From assembly GCA_016839245.1 (NCBI GenBank), contig JAEOUN010000079.1, forward strand, positions 1-59,147: 59,147 nt of DNA. Direction: 5' to 3'. Below are positions 17,096 through 25,038 of this stretch, in pieces; the stretch's first letter is position 1, and every line of letters begins with the position of its first letter. Origin of the DNA: Candidatus Thorarchaeota archaeon. Lineage in GTDB: Archaea > Asgardarchaeota > Thorarchaeia > Thorarchaeales > Thorarchaeaceae. The position numbers and the translations under genes were made by a program. The notes under the pieces were generated by a model. That model was not told the origin of the DNA. It saw only the letters and a list, made by a program, of their open reading frames with translations, and did no database searches.

Positions 17096-18385
17096 GTGAA
17101 TTTCACATACTATCTTGAGACCTATGGTTGCTCTTTGAATTCCGCTGATTCTGATATCATTGTTGGAAAACTCAACGAGATTGGTGGTAAACGCGTTATT
17201 GATGAAAGCCTTGCTACCATTATTATTTTGAATACATGTGGCGTAAAAGAACCGACAGAGGATAGAATCATCCATAGACTTGAGAAATTAGCTGGAGGTG
17301 CGACTCCAGTTGTAATTGCTGGATGCCTACCTAAAATCTCCCCGGTTCGAATTAATACAGCCATTCCTGAATATGGCGCAATGTTAGGACCACAATCCAT
17401 TGATGCGCTAAACGAAACAATCCAAAGAGTCCTCGATGGTGAAAAAGGAATCACACATCTAGAATCAACAAAATCTCAGAAACTAAAATGGCTTGAGAGT
17501 CCACCTGATAGCGTGATTTGTACAGTCCCTATCTGTGAAGGTTGTCTTGGTAATTGCTCTTATTGTGCTGTACGGTTTGCACGAGGTGCAGTCATTAGTC
17601 ATTCAATAGATGATATTGTTGATGTAGTTAAACGGTGTTCCCATACAGGATATCGTGAGATACGCTTGACATCCCAAGACCTTGGTGCATATGGTGTTGA
17701 TATCAACTCGAATCTTGTTAAGTTACTCAAGAAACTTGACGGGATTGAAGGTTCTCACAAATTCAGATTAGGTATGTTCAATTCTAATCTACTAAAGGAC
17801 TCTCTTGATGACCTTCTTACAGTAATGACATCTACACACTTCTTTAGATTTTTTCACATCCCACTACAATCAGGGAGTGACAAATTACTACACGATATGC
17901 AGAGAAAATACTCAACTAAAGATTGGAATGATATGATTAAGAAAATCATCACGCATTTTCCTGATGCAACAATTGCAACTGACATAATTGTCGGTTATCC
18001 TGGTGAAACTGATGCTGATTTTGAGATGACTCTTGACATAATTAGGCAGATTAGGCCTCCCGTTGTCAATATTTCCAAATATGGTGATCGTCCTGGAACT
18101 GCAGCTTCAGCATCAAAAAACAAGGTGGAAACCTCGATTAAGAAAGACCGAAGTAGACGGTTGACTAAATTCGTAAATGAAATTCTATTTGAGAACAATA
18201 AATCTTGGGTAGGCTGGACAGGACCTGCAATTGTTACAGAAGAGGGATCACGAAAGGGCTTCCTGTGTCGAAATCAATCCTACAAACCAATCATTATCTT
18301 TGACGAATTGCCACTAGGTTCTGAGGTAGTTGTAGAGATTGTAAAAGCTGAGCGCACTCAACTTATCGGGCAGGTCATTTCTTAG
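17096..18385 (+). CDS. tRNA-t6A37 methylthiotransferase (e-MtaB/CDKAL1-like)
   Basis: This 429-residue radical SAM methylthiotransferase has all three modules. The N-terminal UPF0004 domain carries its three cluster Cys in YGCSLNS, NTCGVKEPTEDR and AGCLPK. The radical SAM core has CLGNCSYCAVRFARG. A C-terminal TRAM-like domain ends near residue 429. The archaeal members modify N6-threonylcarbamoyladenosine at position 37 of tRNAs reading ANN codons. It starts with GTG just after the sulfur-carrier gene, and its end overlaps the convergent oxidoreductase gene by eleven bases. Substrate assignment (t6A) follows the archaeal clade; no motif alone proves it. Confidence 0.88.
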   Translation: MNFTYYLETYGCSLNSADSDIIVGKLNEIGGKRVIDESLATIIILNTCGVKEPTEDRIIHRLEKLAGGATPVVIAGCLPKISPVRINTAIPEYGAMLGPQSIDALNETIQRVLDGEKGITHLESTKSQKLKWLESPPDSVICTVPICEGCLGNCSYCAVRFARGAVISHSIDDIVDVVKRCSHTGYREIRLTSQDLGAYGVDINSNLVKLLKKLDGIEGSHKFRLGMFNSNLLKDSLDDLLTVMTSTHFFRFFHIPLQSGSDKLLHDMQRKYSTKDWNDMIKKIITHFPDATIATDIIVGYPGETDADFEMTLDIIRQIRPPVVNISKYGDRPGTAASASKNKVETSIKKDRSRRLTKFVNEILFENNKSWVGWTGPAIVTEEGSRKGFLCRNQSYKPIIIFDELPLGSEVVVEIVKAERTQLIGQVIS

Positions 18386-19373
18386 GTCCTATCTCAATAT
18401 CCACAACTTTTCCAGCCTTGGCGCTTTTACGGGCTGCTTCGACTACCTCTAGTGCTCCAATGGCATCATCTACGCTTACCTTTGGAGTGCTTCCAGTCTT
18501 CACACATTTGACAAAATCATTCAGAACCTCTCGTACGGGTTCTCCATATACTTTGATTGTTGCACCTCTCTCAGGAAGTCTGATAGTATCACTTGCAGCT
18601 GTAGGTTCTTGATCAAGCTGCTGCACCTTGATTATTTGACCAAAGAGATCTAACATCAAAGACCCATTGGTCCCAGACACATCCATGTACCTTCGTCGCC
18701 CTACATATTGTCTAGACAGATGGAAGATATGTTCAGTACCTACATCGAAGTTTATCATGACTGTTCCACTATTCATTATTCCGCTTTCAACATTCGATTG
18801 AGCATAGAGTTTAGCCTTACCACGGCTGACTCTTGCCATAATATCAAAATCATGTACACCGATGTCCTCAAAGACATCTCCGAGTGAAGGTATTCTAGAA
18901 GGTTGTACAAAACCTCTTCTATCATGAATCACAGCTCTTGGTTTGCCAATAGCGCCACTATCAATAAGTGAAAGAGCTTTGCTGACTATTGGATTATATA
19001 TTTCCGAATGAGAAACTAAAGTGATAATTCCTTTCTCTTTCACCATACTAGCAACTTTCAATCCGTCCTCAAGAGTACTTGCCAAAGGCTTCTCAATAAG
19101 TAATCCTTTGATGTTATCATATTCTGAAGCAATCTCTTCAGCAATAGATGCATGTGTGAAGGTTGGAGTTGAGATAATTAATGCATCCGGATTGGTTTCT
19201 TCGACAAGCTCCTTAAAGTCAGCAAATGCAGGAACTTCATATATGGTGGCAGTTTTCTCAGCAACATCAATTAAATTATCTGCTACTCCTACAAGTACTC
19301 CTAGGTCATTCAAGATACGTGCATGTATTCGACCCATGTTACCTGCGCCTATAATTCCAATCCTAAGTGACAA
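18375..19373 (-). CDS. Gfo/Idh/MocA family NAD(P)-dependent oxidoreductase
   Basis: The protein begins with a Rossmann motif RIGIIGAGNMGRIHARIL, then LLIEKPLASTLEDG, the EKP motif of the family, and EDIGVHDFDIM, which holds the catalytic-region His. Family members oxidise or epimerise sugars, inositols or related polyols; the substrate cannot be read. The frame extends to 19415, but GAGGTGA lies eight bases before a TTG at 19373, which places the Rossmann motif directly at the N-terminus; I chose it (332 residues). It is convergent with the methylthiotransferase gene and is the last core gene before the accessory region. Confidence 0.85.
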   Translation of the reverse strand: MSLRIGIIGAGNMGRIHARILNDLGVLVGVADNLIDVAEKTATIYEVPAFADFKELVEETNPDALIISTPTFTHASIAEEIASEYDNIKGLLIEKPLASTLEDGLKVASMVKEKGIITLVSHSEIYNPIVSKALSLIDSGAIGKPRAVIHDRRGFVQPSRIPSLGDVFEDIGVHDFDIMARVSRGKAKLYAQSNVESGIMNSGTVMINFDVGTEHIFHLSRQYVGRRRYMDVSGTNGSLMLDLFGQIIKVQQLDQEPTAASDTIRLPERGATIKVYGEPVREVLNDFVKCVKTGSTPKVSVDDAIGALEVVEAARKSAKAGKVVDIEIGPKK

Positions 19374-19611
19374 CGTGCTATTCACCTCTAACAAAGTCGA
19401 ACTGACCGAGTTCATAAGCTCCTTTATAGATTGTCCTGAAGCTTTTTGATAATTATTAAAATATGAATTGACGATTAATGGACATTTTTAACCAGGAAAA
19501 GTAACACTCATCATTCTGTTGTTCTTATATATGCAATAGCGAATGGAATATTGGAATCAAATCTCATACATTCGGTAATCTTCCTGTTTTCAGATTACAT
19601 AGTCAAATAAC

Positions 19612-19697
19612 CCCCTACTCACAAGACCCTCCCTCCCCTGGACCCACCCGTGGACACAGTATAAGTCTACCTTAACCATGCTGTGGGTGGGTCCCAT
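19612..19697. ncRNA. G+C-rich hairpin in the 480-base intergenic gap, candidate structured RNA
   Basis: The gap 19374-19853 has no convincing gene. Inside it a G+C-rich patch stands out from A+T-rich surroundings. GGACCCACCC at 19640-19649 is perfectly complementary to GGGTGGGTCC at 19685-19694; with G-U pairs the stem extends to 14 pairs (19640-19653 with 19681-19694) around a 27-base loop. A third GGACCCA follows near 19722, and CCCATCAAAA occurs twice. It could be a small RNA, a strong terminator or an insertion scar. The strand is unknown. Confidence 0.4.
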
Positions 19698-19853
19698 CAA
19701 AATTTTCAGAATTCATATATGGACCCATCAAAAAGCTATGGTCTATTTTACATAATTTGGAGTGGTATCATGCAAATATTCTACGTTTTGCTTGACTTTT
19801 TCTTCATAAACGGATTTTGCAGATAGAATCCGAAAATGCTACTCTAGAAGTCG

Positions 19854-20075
19854 CTACTTATTCTGATATGTGATGACACTCTCAATCTCAGATATTCTGA
19901 TGAATCGATCCGCCTTTCTCTTTTTCAGTGAGTCATTGAATTTCACATAATCTTCTCCCATGTCAGTGATGTATCCATCAATGTAAGTGGAACGGCTTTT
20001 CATGATTATTGAAACTCTGACCTGTTCATCATAAATCTGTCTAAGAATGTATATGAATTTCATCTCACTAGACAT
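19854..20075 (-). CDS. small protein, possible Sm-like fold, unknown function
   Basis: This 73-residue basic protein is predicted as one short helix followed by a small beta-barrel: the strands QVRVSIIMK, YIDGYITDMGEDYVKFND and RFIRISEIESVITYQ have the spacing of an Sm-like (LSm) domain, including a mid-protein DG turn. I do not recognise a named family, and the resemblance is structural guesswork. It stands alone with about 480 bases of noncoding sequence on its 3' side and the cupin gene divergent on its 5' side. Confidence 0.5.
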   Translation of the reverse strand: MSSEMKFIYILRQIYDEQVRVSIIMKSRSTYIDGYITDMGEDYVKFNDSLKKRKADRFIRISEIESVITYQNK

Positions 20076-20179
20076 TCAAATATCTCCCTGACATCAATGG
20101 ATTCAATGAAAAGATTTCAATCATTGCAAATAGTACATGCTTTTAATATTCCTTCTCTCGATTCACAGATGTGATAAAA

Positions 20180-20515
20180 ATGGATGCCGAACATTATCCG
20201 GACTGCATCAAAGATCTACCGAAGGCAAAGATGCCAATGGATGGAGTCCAAGCATGGATTGCTCAAGGTGTTACTTTTCAAGTGGCCTTTTTCGAGATAG
20301 AGCCTATAGGAGTAGTTCCTCCGCATAGTCATAGTGCACAATATGGGTTTGTTATTGAAGGTGAAATGCTACTTACAATTGGAAACGAAACGAAACTCTA
20401 TAGGCGGGGTGACTCATACTATATACCCGAAGGAGTTGTCCATTCTGCTGAATTCAAGACTTACTTCAGAGCTATGGACTTCTTTGCTGAACCTAAAAGA
20501 TATGAAATAGAATAG
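20180..20515 (+). CDS. cupin-domain protein
   Basis: This protein of about 111 residues is a single conserved beta-barrel (cupin_2). Motif 1 is visible as PPHSHSAQYGFVIEGEM with two His and the Glu of the metal site; motif 2 is GDSYYIPEGVVHSAEF with the third His. Small cupins bind a metal and act as isomerases, dioxygenases or sensors; nothing here singles out a substrate. The frame is also open from a GTG at 20171, and either start is possible. It reads away from the Sm-like gene and lies just left of the weakest tRNA-derived repeat. Confidence 0.85.
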   Translation: MDAEHYPDCIKDLPKAKMPMDGVQAWIAQGVTFQVAFFEIEPIGVVPPHSHSAQYGFVIEGEMLLTIGNETKLYRRGDSYYIPEGVVHSAEFKTYFRAMDFFAEPKRYEIE

Positions 20516-20550
20516 AATGGATATGTCTTGAAGTAAAGAAGATAAATAAT

Positions 20551-20574
20551 GATACAGAGTGTGAGATTTGGCTG
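20551..20574 (-). repeat. possible highly degenerate tRNA-Leu 3'-end repeat
   Basis: Aligned without gaps to the 24-base repeat at 25732, 16 of 24 positions agree, including an unbroken GAGATTTG. On its own this is weak; its spacing and orientation in line with the other copies are what make it worth listing. Confidence 0.25.
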
Positions 20575-20578
20575 GGTG

Positions 20579-20869
20579 TTATTGTCTTCTTCTATTAAGT
20601 AGATAGATAATAATTAAAGCTCCTAGTATTCCAATTGGAATAGTTGCATAGATATCAGTAAGAAAATTTGAACAACTCACACTTATCGGTCCCATATTCT
20701 CTAAGTCATAACACCATGTCAAAATTCGACTATATAATATCAAATCAAAAGCTGATCCAATAACAAGTGTAATGATCATGAGTAGTGCAATATTATCTAT
20801 GGTTCGTCTTTTTAGAAGCATACCAATTGGGACACCAAAAACAAGCATCGTCAGCAGAGTTATGAACAT
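20579..20869 (-). CDS. small membrane protein, unknown function
   Basis: This 96-residue protein has three predicted membrane helices: residues about 1-18 (FITLLTMLVFGVPIGMLL), 28-45 (IALLMIITLVIGSAFDLI) and 73-90 (PIGILGALIIIYLL), with a basic C-terminus RRRQ. Two Cys residues lie in the loop between helices 2 and 3 (CYDLENMGPISVSCSN). No family is recognised. It is the only gene between the weak repeat at 20551 and the clearer one at 20982, consistent with the one-gene-per-interval layout of this region. Confidence 0.5.
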   Translation of the reverse strand: MFITLLTMLVFGVPIGMLLKRRTIDNIALLMIITLVIGSAFDLILYSRILTWCYDLENMGPISVSCSNFLTDIYATIPIGILGALIIIYLLNRRRQ

Positions 20870-20981
20870 TAGATATGAAACTGGTAATGCGACAGATGTT
20901 ACAATTCATTCCTCCATTAGCACCATAAACAACCAATCAAAAATCAATCTATTGGTCGATGTATTAACACAATTGAACGTT

Positions 20982-21005
20982 GGTACGAGGAGCGAGATTT
21001 GATAT
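20982..21005 (-). repeat. tRNA-Leu 3'-end-derived repeat, degenerate copy
   Basis: 18 of 24 positions match the repeat at 25732, with GCGAGATTTGA unbroken. It lies 21 bases before the start of the YkgJ-like gene and has the same orientation as the tRNA-Leu gene at 37849. Confidence 0.5.
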
Positions 21006-21025
21006 AGAAGCAGATTGAAGCAGTT

Positions 21026-21511
21026 ATGCGCATGACAGAACATAATCATTCAGATATTTGCAGCAAATGTGGTGCATACTGCTGCACAATAGCAGGTTCT
21101 CTTGCTACAAAGTTGGAAGTAGACCGAGTTATTGCTGCTGGATATCCGAATAAGTTCATTGAAATTACAGAGAATTGTTTTGTTACGGATTTTGGACGGG
21201 ACTTGGCCTGTCCTTACCTCAAAGAGTCTGCTTGTGAAATCTATCCATTACGCCCATTGCTTTGTAGGCAATATCCTATTTTTTCGATAGATGGGGAAGA
21301 GTATTATTTGATGCACTGTCCATTGACGCAATATCTTTCAAAGGATGATTTTGTTCAATGTATTAAAGCTGCATTGGAAATCCCTGAAGAACTGTTTTCA
21401 TGCGCCCAGCGGTTTATGGCTCCTTTTGGTTCAAAAATTAACGAACGAATGCACAAATTTAGGATGGAGCGAATTGAACTTGAAAAGGAGCATTTGGATA
21501 GTGGGATTTGA
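21026..21511 (+). CDS. YkgJ-family zinc/iron-chelating domain protein
   Basis: This 161-residue protein has the Cys pattern of the YkgJ family: CSKCGAYCCTIAG near residues 12-24, CPYLKESACEIYPLRPLLCRQYP near residues 66-88, and a later HCPLTQ. The family is thought to bind a metal or Fe-S cluster and has no defined activity; some members sit near maturation or modification enzymes. Starts at 21026 (ATG) or 21032 (ATG) are both possible. It is bracketed by tRNA-derived repeats at 20982 and 21535. Confidence 0.8.
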   Translation: MRMTEHNHSDICSKCGAYCCTIAGSLATKLEVDRVIAAGYPNKFIEITENCFVTDFGRDLACPYLKESACEIYPLRPLLCRQYPIFSIDGEEYYLMHCPLTQYLSKDDFVQCIKAALEIPEELFSCAQRFMAPFGSKINERMHKFRMERIELEKEHLDSGI

Positions 21512-21534
21512 AGGTTTTCTTAAAATGAGGATAT

Positions 21535-21558
21535 GGCATAGAGGACGAGATTTGAATA
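21535..21558 (-). repeat. tRNA-Leu 3'-end-derived repeat, degenerate copy
   Basis: 18 of 24 positions match the repeat at 25732; CGAGATTTGAAT is intact, while the acceptor-stem part has diverged. It lies 23 bases after the YkgJ-like gene. Confidence 0.5.
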
Positions 21559-21976
21559 GAGTACAAAACCTATCGAGTTTATTTACACTCTTGAATTATA
21601 ATATTGTAAATGAATCGTATTGGCAAATTGAGAGGATTACTAATCTTCACAATTTGATATGGCATGACACTGATAGTGACGCATCCCTCACCAAGATGTA
21701 TCTCATCCACATAGACCACATATTTGTTAATGAAGTACAGAGAGCAAGGATGCAGAGATATTAGAAACGCCACCTTGATCGAAATCCTCCTGCAAAAAAT
21801 CCGCTGTACACAAGTTCATAAGCAAACAAATTACAATTCCTTTTGCAGGTACACGAGAAGCAAGAAGCGTTTTCTATCACAGGAATTGTCGAAAGTTATT
21901 TTTTCAACATCGTAATTTCGCCGAAGGATACACTAGTTTTGACGACTTGCATATCGCAGTTAGCGAGTGAATAACA
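21559..21976. other. noncoding gap before the OB-fold gene
   Basis: No convincing gene lies in these 420 bases. Short open frames on both strands have no codon pattern or motif that I trust. The sequence is A+T-rich, and the promoter of the OB-fold gene probably lies near its right end (TTATTTTTTCAAC around 21896). Confidence 0.4.
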
Positions 21977-22543
21977 ATGAGTTATGAAGAACGTGAGCCA
22001 ATTGTGGCTACTGTGGCTGAATTGAAGCCACGAATGAAGAATGTCACCATTTCTTTCAAGGTGATTAGCATAGGTGAAGAGCGTGAGATTGAATCCCGTA
22101 ATGATGGAACATCTCACAGAGTCTGTGACATCACTGTGGGTGACGCAAGCGGAACTGTTCAGGTTCCTCTCTGGGATGAAGCTATTGATAACATTACAGA
22201 AGGTGCTAGCTACAATCTGACCAATGGATATACTGGACTCTTTCGAGGAAACCTACGATTAAATGTTGGAAAGTATGGTAAACTTGAATCGGCTGCTGAA
22301 GCCATCGAAGAAGTCAACATGGATGTTGATATGTCGGCTGAAGAGCACGAGGACGATCGACCACGCAGAAGCTATGGTGGCGGTGGACGAGGAAGAAGCG
22401 GTGGTGGTTACGGCGGTGGCTATAGCGGCGGCGGTTACAGTGGTCGCAGTAGCGGCGGCTATGGTGGTCGCGATAGAAGCAGCGGCGGCGGTTACAATGG
22501 AAATCGTCGCGGCGGTAACAGCGACAGGCGCCGAAGATACTAA
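21977..22543 (+). CDS. OB-fold single-stranded-DNA-binding protein with Gly/Arg-rich tail
   Basis: The first 105 residues form one RPA/SOSS-B-like OB-fold: VAELKPRMKNVTISFKVISI, HRVCDITVGDASGTVQVPLWD and YTGLFRGNLRLNVGKYGKLE. These match archaeal single-OB SSBs, in which aromatic and basic residues stack on ssDNA. Residues 112-128 are acidic; residues 130-188 are a low-complexity Gly-Tyr-Ser-Arg tail with repeated GGGY units and a terminal RRRRY. Such tails mediate protein contacts or condensation. The ATG is preceded by GCGAGTG. The gene is flanked by repeats at 21535 and 22713. It could be the host's main SSB or a mobile-element copy. Confidence 0.85.
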   Translation: MSYEEREPIVATVAELKPRMKNVTISFKVISIGEEREIESRNDGTSHRVCDITVGDASGTVQVPLWDEAIDNITEGASYNLTNGYTGLFRGNLRLNVGKYGKLESAAEAIEEVNMDVDMSAEEHEDDRPRRSYGGGGRGRSGGGYGGGYSGGGYSGRSSGGYGGRDRSSGGGYNGNRRGGNSDRRRRY

Positions 22544-22592
22544 GCACCAACTTCTGAATTAATTTTTAAAAGTAATAGCTGTTTTATCGTGG

Positions 22593-22630
22593 GTAGTCAA
22601 ATTTGATTACTCACAAATTTCTTTTTTCTA
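22593..22630 (+). terminator. terminator of the OB-fold gene
   Basis: GTAGTCAAA (22593-22601) faces TTTGATTAC (22602-22610), giving eight of nine complementary pairs, and is followed shortly by a T-run (CTTTTTTCT). It lies about 50 bases after the stop codon. Confidence 0.45.
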
Positions 22631-22712
22631 CTCTCATATCTTTGAGATTTTTTTATTTTTATACTAGTTCTATCGAATTTTCAAAGTGAAGATTGGATTC
22701 AAAGAAGAAGAT

Positions 22713-22736
22713 GGTGCGGAGGGTGAGATTTGAATT
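22713..22736 (-). repeat. tRNA-Leu 3'-end-derived repeat, near-perfect copy
   Basis: 23 of 24 positions match the copy at 25732 (T for C at position 12). It lies between the convergent OB-fold and arrestin-like genes. Read on the minus strand it is a tRNA 3' end: T-loop TTCAAAT, T-stem half, acceptor half CCTCCGC, discriminator A and CC. Confidence 0.8.
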
Positions 22737-22776
22737 TGTACACTGAGTTGCAATCTCTTGTTACGAATCAGATACA

Positions 22777-23679
22777 TCAAAAATCAAAAAAATCGAATTC
22801 TCCCTTCTCTAATTGACTACAACAGAATCCAAGATCAATAGGAATCTCTACAGACTTATCTCGATCCCATGGAATATTCAATGTGACTTTGATGCTTGCC
22901 TCATTTGTTATGATTGACCTCTTGAATGTGCTCTGCATGGTTTCATCAGTATCGAGTTGCACATCCATCCAGAGTCCTCTTCGAACCTCATCGTCATCTA
23001 TTGATTGTTTTGTATGAGTCTTCCTTGAATTTCGTTTGACTCTCTCTGCAAAAACTATTTCATTAGTGATTAATTCCACACGTACCTCTCGTATCTTCAT
23101 ATCTTGGGCAACCCGAAATCGAAGAGGAATTGATTCTCCTAGGCAAAATGTATCATTATCAATCTCTACCTCCAGTACCGGATATCCATCGCTCTCAGCA
23201 TATTGACGCTGAGATTGTTGTGATAGTTTCTCTATCGTACGCCTGAAATCAAGGGATAATTCTTCTTTGGGATCTTTTGCCCAAGAAATCTCAACAGCAG
23301 CTTCTAGTGTATACTCAATCCAACCATTTGTTCCGGAATAGCTATTTTGCATCTCCTCTGAATTAGCTGGGAATTGGAAAACAAAAGGTAAATGTTTCTC
23401 ACCCGCAAGCATAATTCCTGCTTCTTCGAGATATACAGTTTCATCAAAATACACATGCTCGTCAGTATAAACGCTTGATGTCTTTCCATGACTGACAACT
23501 ATGCGTGTATGTTCGCGGCCCTTGAAGGTAACGCGAATCCCATTATGTTTGAAGTCATCATCACACTTTACGGTGACCTGCCCCTCCACAGTATCTCCGG
23601 CTTTATACTGCGTTTTCGTTGTCATTATTGTAACGTCTCTCAAGTAGATACACCCATCATCAATTGAGAAATCATTCAT
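22777..23679 (-). CDS. arrestin-fold (arrestin N-like / Vps26-like) protein
   Basis: This 300-residue protein has two beta-sandwich halves of arrestin type. The first carries KTQYKAGDTVEGQVTVKC, GIRVTFKGREHTRIV, then LAGEKHLPFVFQFPANSEE and NGWIEYTLEAAVEI, the usual Arrestin_N sequence of 'pGe.v.G.v', 'h.fpF.f.lP' and 'i.Y.v.A'. The second half starts near residue 168 (VLEVEIDNDTFCLGESIPL). No membrane segment or signal is present, so it is cytosolic. Eukaryotic arrestins and Vps26 are trafficking adaptors; prokaryotic relatives include Spo0M. In an archaeon it could be an adaptor of unknown partner. It is the only gene between repeats at 22713 and 23738. Confidence 0.75.
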   Translation of the reverse strand: MNDFSIDDGCIYLRDVTIMTTKTQYKAGDTVEGQVTVKCDDDFKHNGIRVTFKGREHTRIVVSHGKTSSVYTDEHVYFDETVYLEEAGIMLAGEKHLPFVFQFPANSEEMQNSYSGTNGWIEYTLEAAVEISWAKDPKEELSLDFRRTIEKLSQQSQRQYAESDGYPVLEVEIDNDTFCLGESIPLRFRVAQDMKIREVRVELITNEIVFAERVKRNSRKTHTKQSIDDDEVRRGLWMDVQLDTDETMQSTFKRSIITNEASIKVTLNIPWDRDKSVEIPIDLGFCCSQLEKGEFDFFDF

Positions 23680-23737
23680 CTGACACCTTTTGATGTTTAC
23701 GAAAACTTATGAGATTCATACTACAACTAATGAATAT

Positions 23738-23761
23738 GGAGAGGAGGGTGATATTTGGAAA
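23738..23761 (-). repeat. tRNA-Leu 3'-end-derived repeat, degenerate copy
   Basis: 17 of 24 positions match the copy at 25732, with GGAGGGTGA and ATATTTG segments preserved. It lies 58 bases upstream of the arrestin-like gene and just beyond the stop of the wHTH-zinc ribbon gene. Confidence 0.45.
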
Positions 23762-23785
23762 TGGTATTCTTACCCATGGCAAAAT

Positions 23786-24118
23786 CTACAGAGGGGCACC
23801 ACAGTTAGTACATTTCTGTGTCCCTTGCATATTATCATATCCACAGCTACTACATTTTATCATGTACACGACTTTCTCTTTTACAACTCCAGATTTTTGA
23901 CTCTGAAACTGTGCCATTGCGCTAGCTGACACTACTACAAAACCATCTTCTATATGAATTGCCATACCAAGCTTCTTTCTAGCCCATTCAACTGCCTTTT
24001 CTACATCTTTTTCCTTTGTATCAAGTTCTTGGACTATTTCACTTACTGCTACCTTTCCACCCGACTGGCTGACATAATTCAATATGGCCATTCGTTTCAT
24101 CATCCCGCCGCCGAACAT
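23786..24118 (-). CDS. winged-helix protein with C-terminal zinc ribbon
   Basis: The protein starts MFGGGMMKRMAILNYVSQSG and has a wHTH of about 60 residues (AVSEIVQELDTKEKDVEKAV then a wing), a short linker, and a C-terminal double zinc knuckle (CSSCGYDN and CTNCGAPL). The layout suggests a DNA- or RNA-binding regulator. The frame runs on upstream to 24193, but those residues look noncoding; I chose the ATG at 24118 (110 residues). It is the only gene between repeats at 23738 and 24241. No family is recognised with certainty. Confidence 0.65.
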   Translation of the reverse strand: MFGGGMMKRMAILNYVSQSGGKVAVSEIVQELDTKEKDVEKAVEWARKKLGMAIHIEDGFVVVSASAMAQFQSQKSGVVKEKVVYMIKCSSCGYDNMQGTQKCTNCGAPL

Positions 24119-24240
24119 AATAACACTCGCCTTTCTATTGATAATAAATTTTATTGTACCAAATTGCTTTGCTTCTCTCTTAGAGTGATACACAATACAT
24201 GTTTATCTTCTGAAATTAAATAAGCTTTTTTTATAAGGTT

Positions 24241-24264
24241 GGTGCGTAGGGCGAGATTTGAATT
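24241..24264 (-). repeat. tRNA-Leu 3'-end-derived repeat, near-perfect copy
   Basis: 23 of 24 positions match the copy at 25732 (T for G at position 7). It lies between the divergent wHTH-zinc ribbon gene and the PD-(D/E)XK gene. Confidence 0.8.
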
Positions 24265-24345
24265 ACCGAACAGGTTATTTCATTCGTATTAGGTGATGTA
24301 TGAGAATAAATACAAGCATATTGTTGTATAATTTGGGGGAAGATA

Positions 24346-25038
24346 ATGAGTAAACTACCAAAAGATTGGTTTTGTGAAGCATTTGTTTCCAAGATTGATC
24401 TAAAACCACTTCTAAAGTCAAACTCTTTTCTTAGTCAATCCCAAGAATTCAGAAAGAAAGTACGTAAGAAATGTAATGAAGATTGGAGTAAAGGTCCCAC
24501 AACGAAGTGGAAATTGAAAGAAGATGATATTGTAAGATCTATCGAACGTTTTTCAGATAGAGTCATTTGTCACAACGGTCAACCAATGAAATTCACATGG
24601 GATACAATTAAGAGTAGAGTAATAACTACAATTGGAGGCGTAAGAACAGACGCTCCAAATTTTGGAATCGATGATACCTACTTGTTGTTGCCTACTCAAC
24701 TCATGGGTGCAATTGGAGAAGGTATTGCAGGTAATTGGCTCGAATCACATTATCAAATGGATATTTGGTCCAGACCAGTAGGGATAGGCCTTGATGGTAT
24801 ATTCAAGACAAAAACAGGTAGTGACCTGATGGTCTTGGAAGTAAAATCTGCAGCTAGTACTTCATCCACTGGTGCAAAAGAACGAGCAATATATGCATCT
24901 GAGAAGCTGCTTCAGAAATTTGAAGGTCTCGTGAATAAAGCTAAAGCAGTTGGAGGAAAAGAACCGATGCTTGCATTATCAATCGGAGTTAGTATATGTG
25001 CAAAAGTGAGGGTGTATTGTATTGAGTTCAAATCATAA
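24346..25038 (+). CDS. PD-(D/E)XK-type nuclease, restriction endonuclease-like
   Basis: This 230-residue protein shows a plausible PD-(D/E)XK site: Glu125 in AIGEGIAGNWLE, Asp150 in GIGLDGIFKT, and Glu165-x-Lys167 in LMVLEVKSAAS, followed by a Gln/Lys-rich helix. The N-terminal 110 residues are basic and could recognise DNA. The ATG has GGGGGA eight bases upstream. It overlaps the next gene by 17 bases, so the pair form one unit, and both lie between repeats at 24241 and 25732. It could be a restriction enzyme, although no methylase is adjacent, or the nuclease of another defence or selfish element. Confidence 0.65.
   Translation: MSKLPKDWFCEAFVSKIDLKPLLKSNSFLSQSQEFRKKVRKKCNEDWSKGPTTKWKLKEDDIVRSIERFSDRVICHNGQPMKFTWDTIKSRVITTIGGVRTDAPNFGIDDTYLLLPTQLMGAIGEGIAGNWLESHYQMDIWSRPVGIGLDGIFKTKTGSDLMVLEVKSAASTSSTGAKERAIYASEKLLQKFEGLVNKAKAVGGKEPMLALSIGVSICAKVRVYCIEFKS

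Noticed and set aside
21345..21764. 139-codon plus-strand frame overlapping the YkgJ-like gene
   Set aside because: Mostly out of frame over a well-supported gene, and the non-overlapping part has no motif.
22314..22550. Arg/His-rich minus-strand frame
   Set aside because: Complement of the Gly-rich tail of the OB-fold gene.
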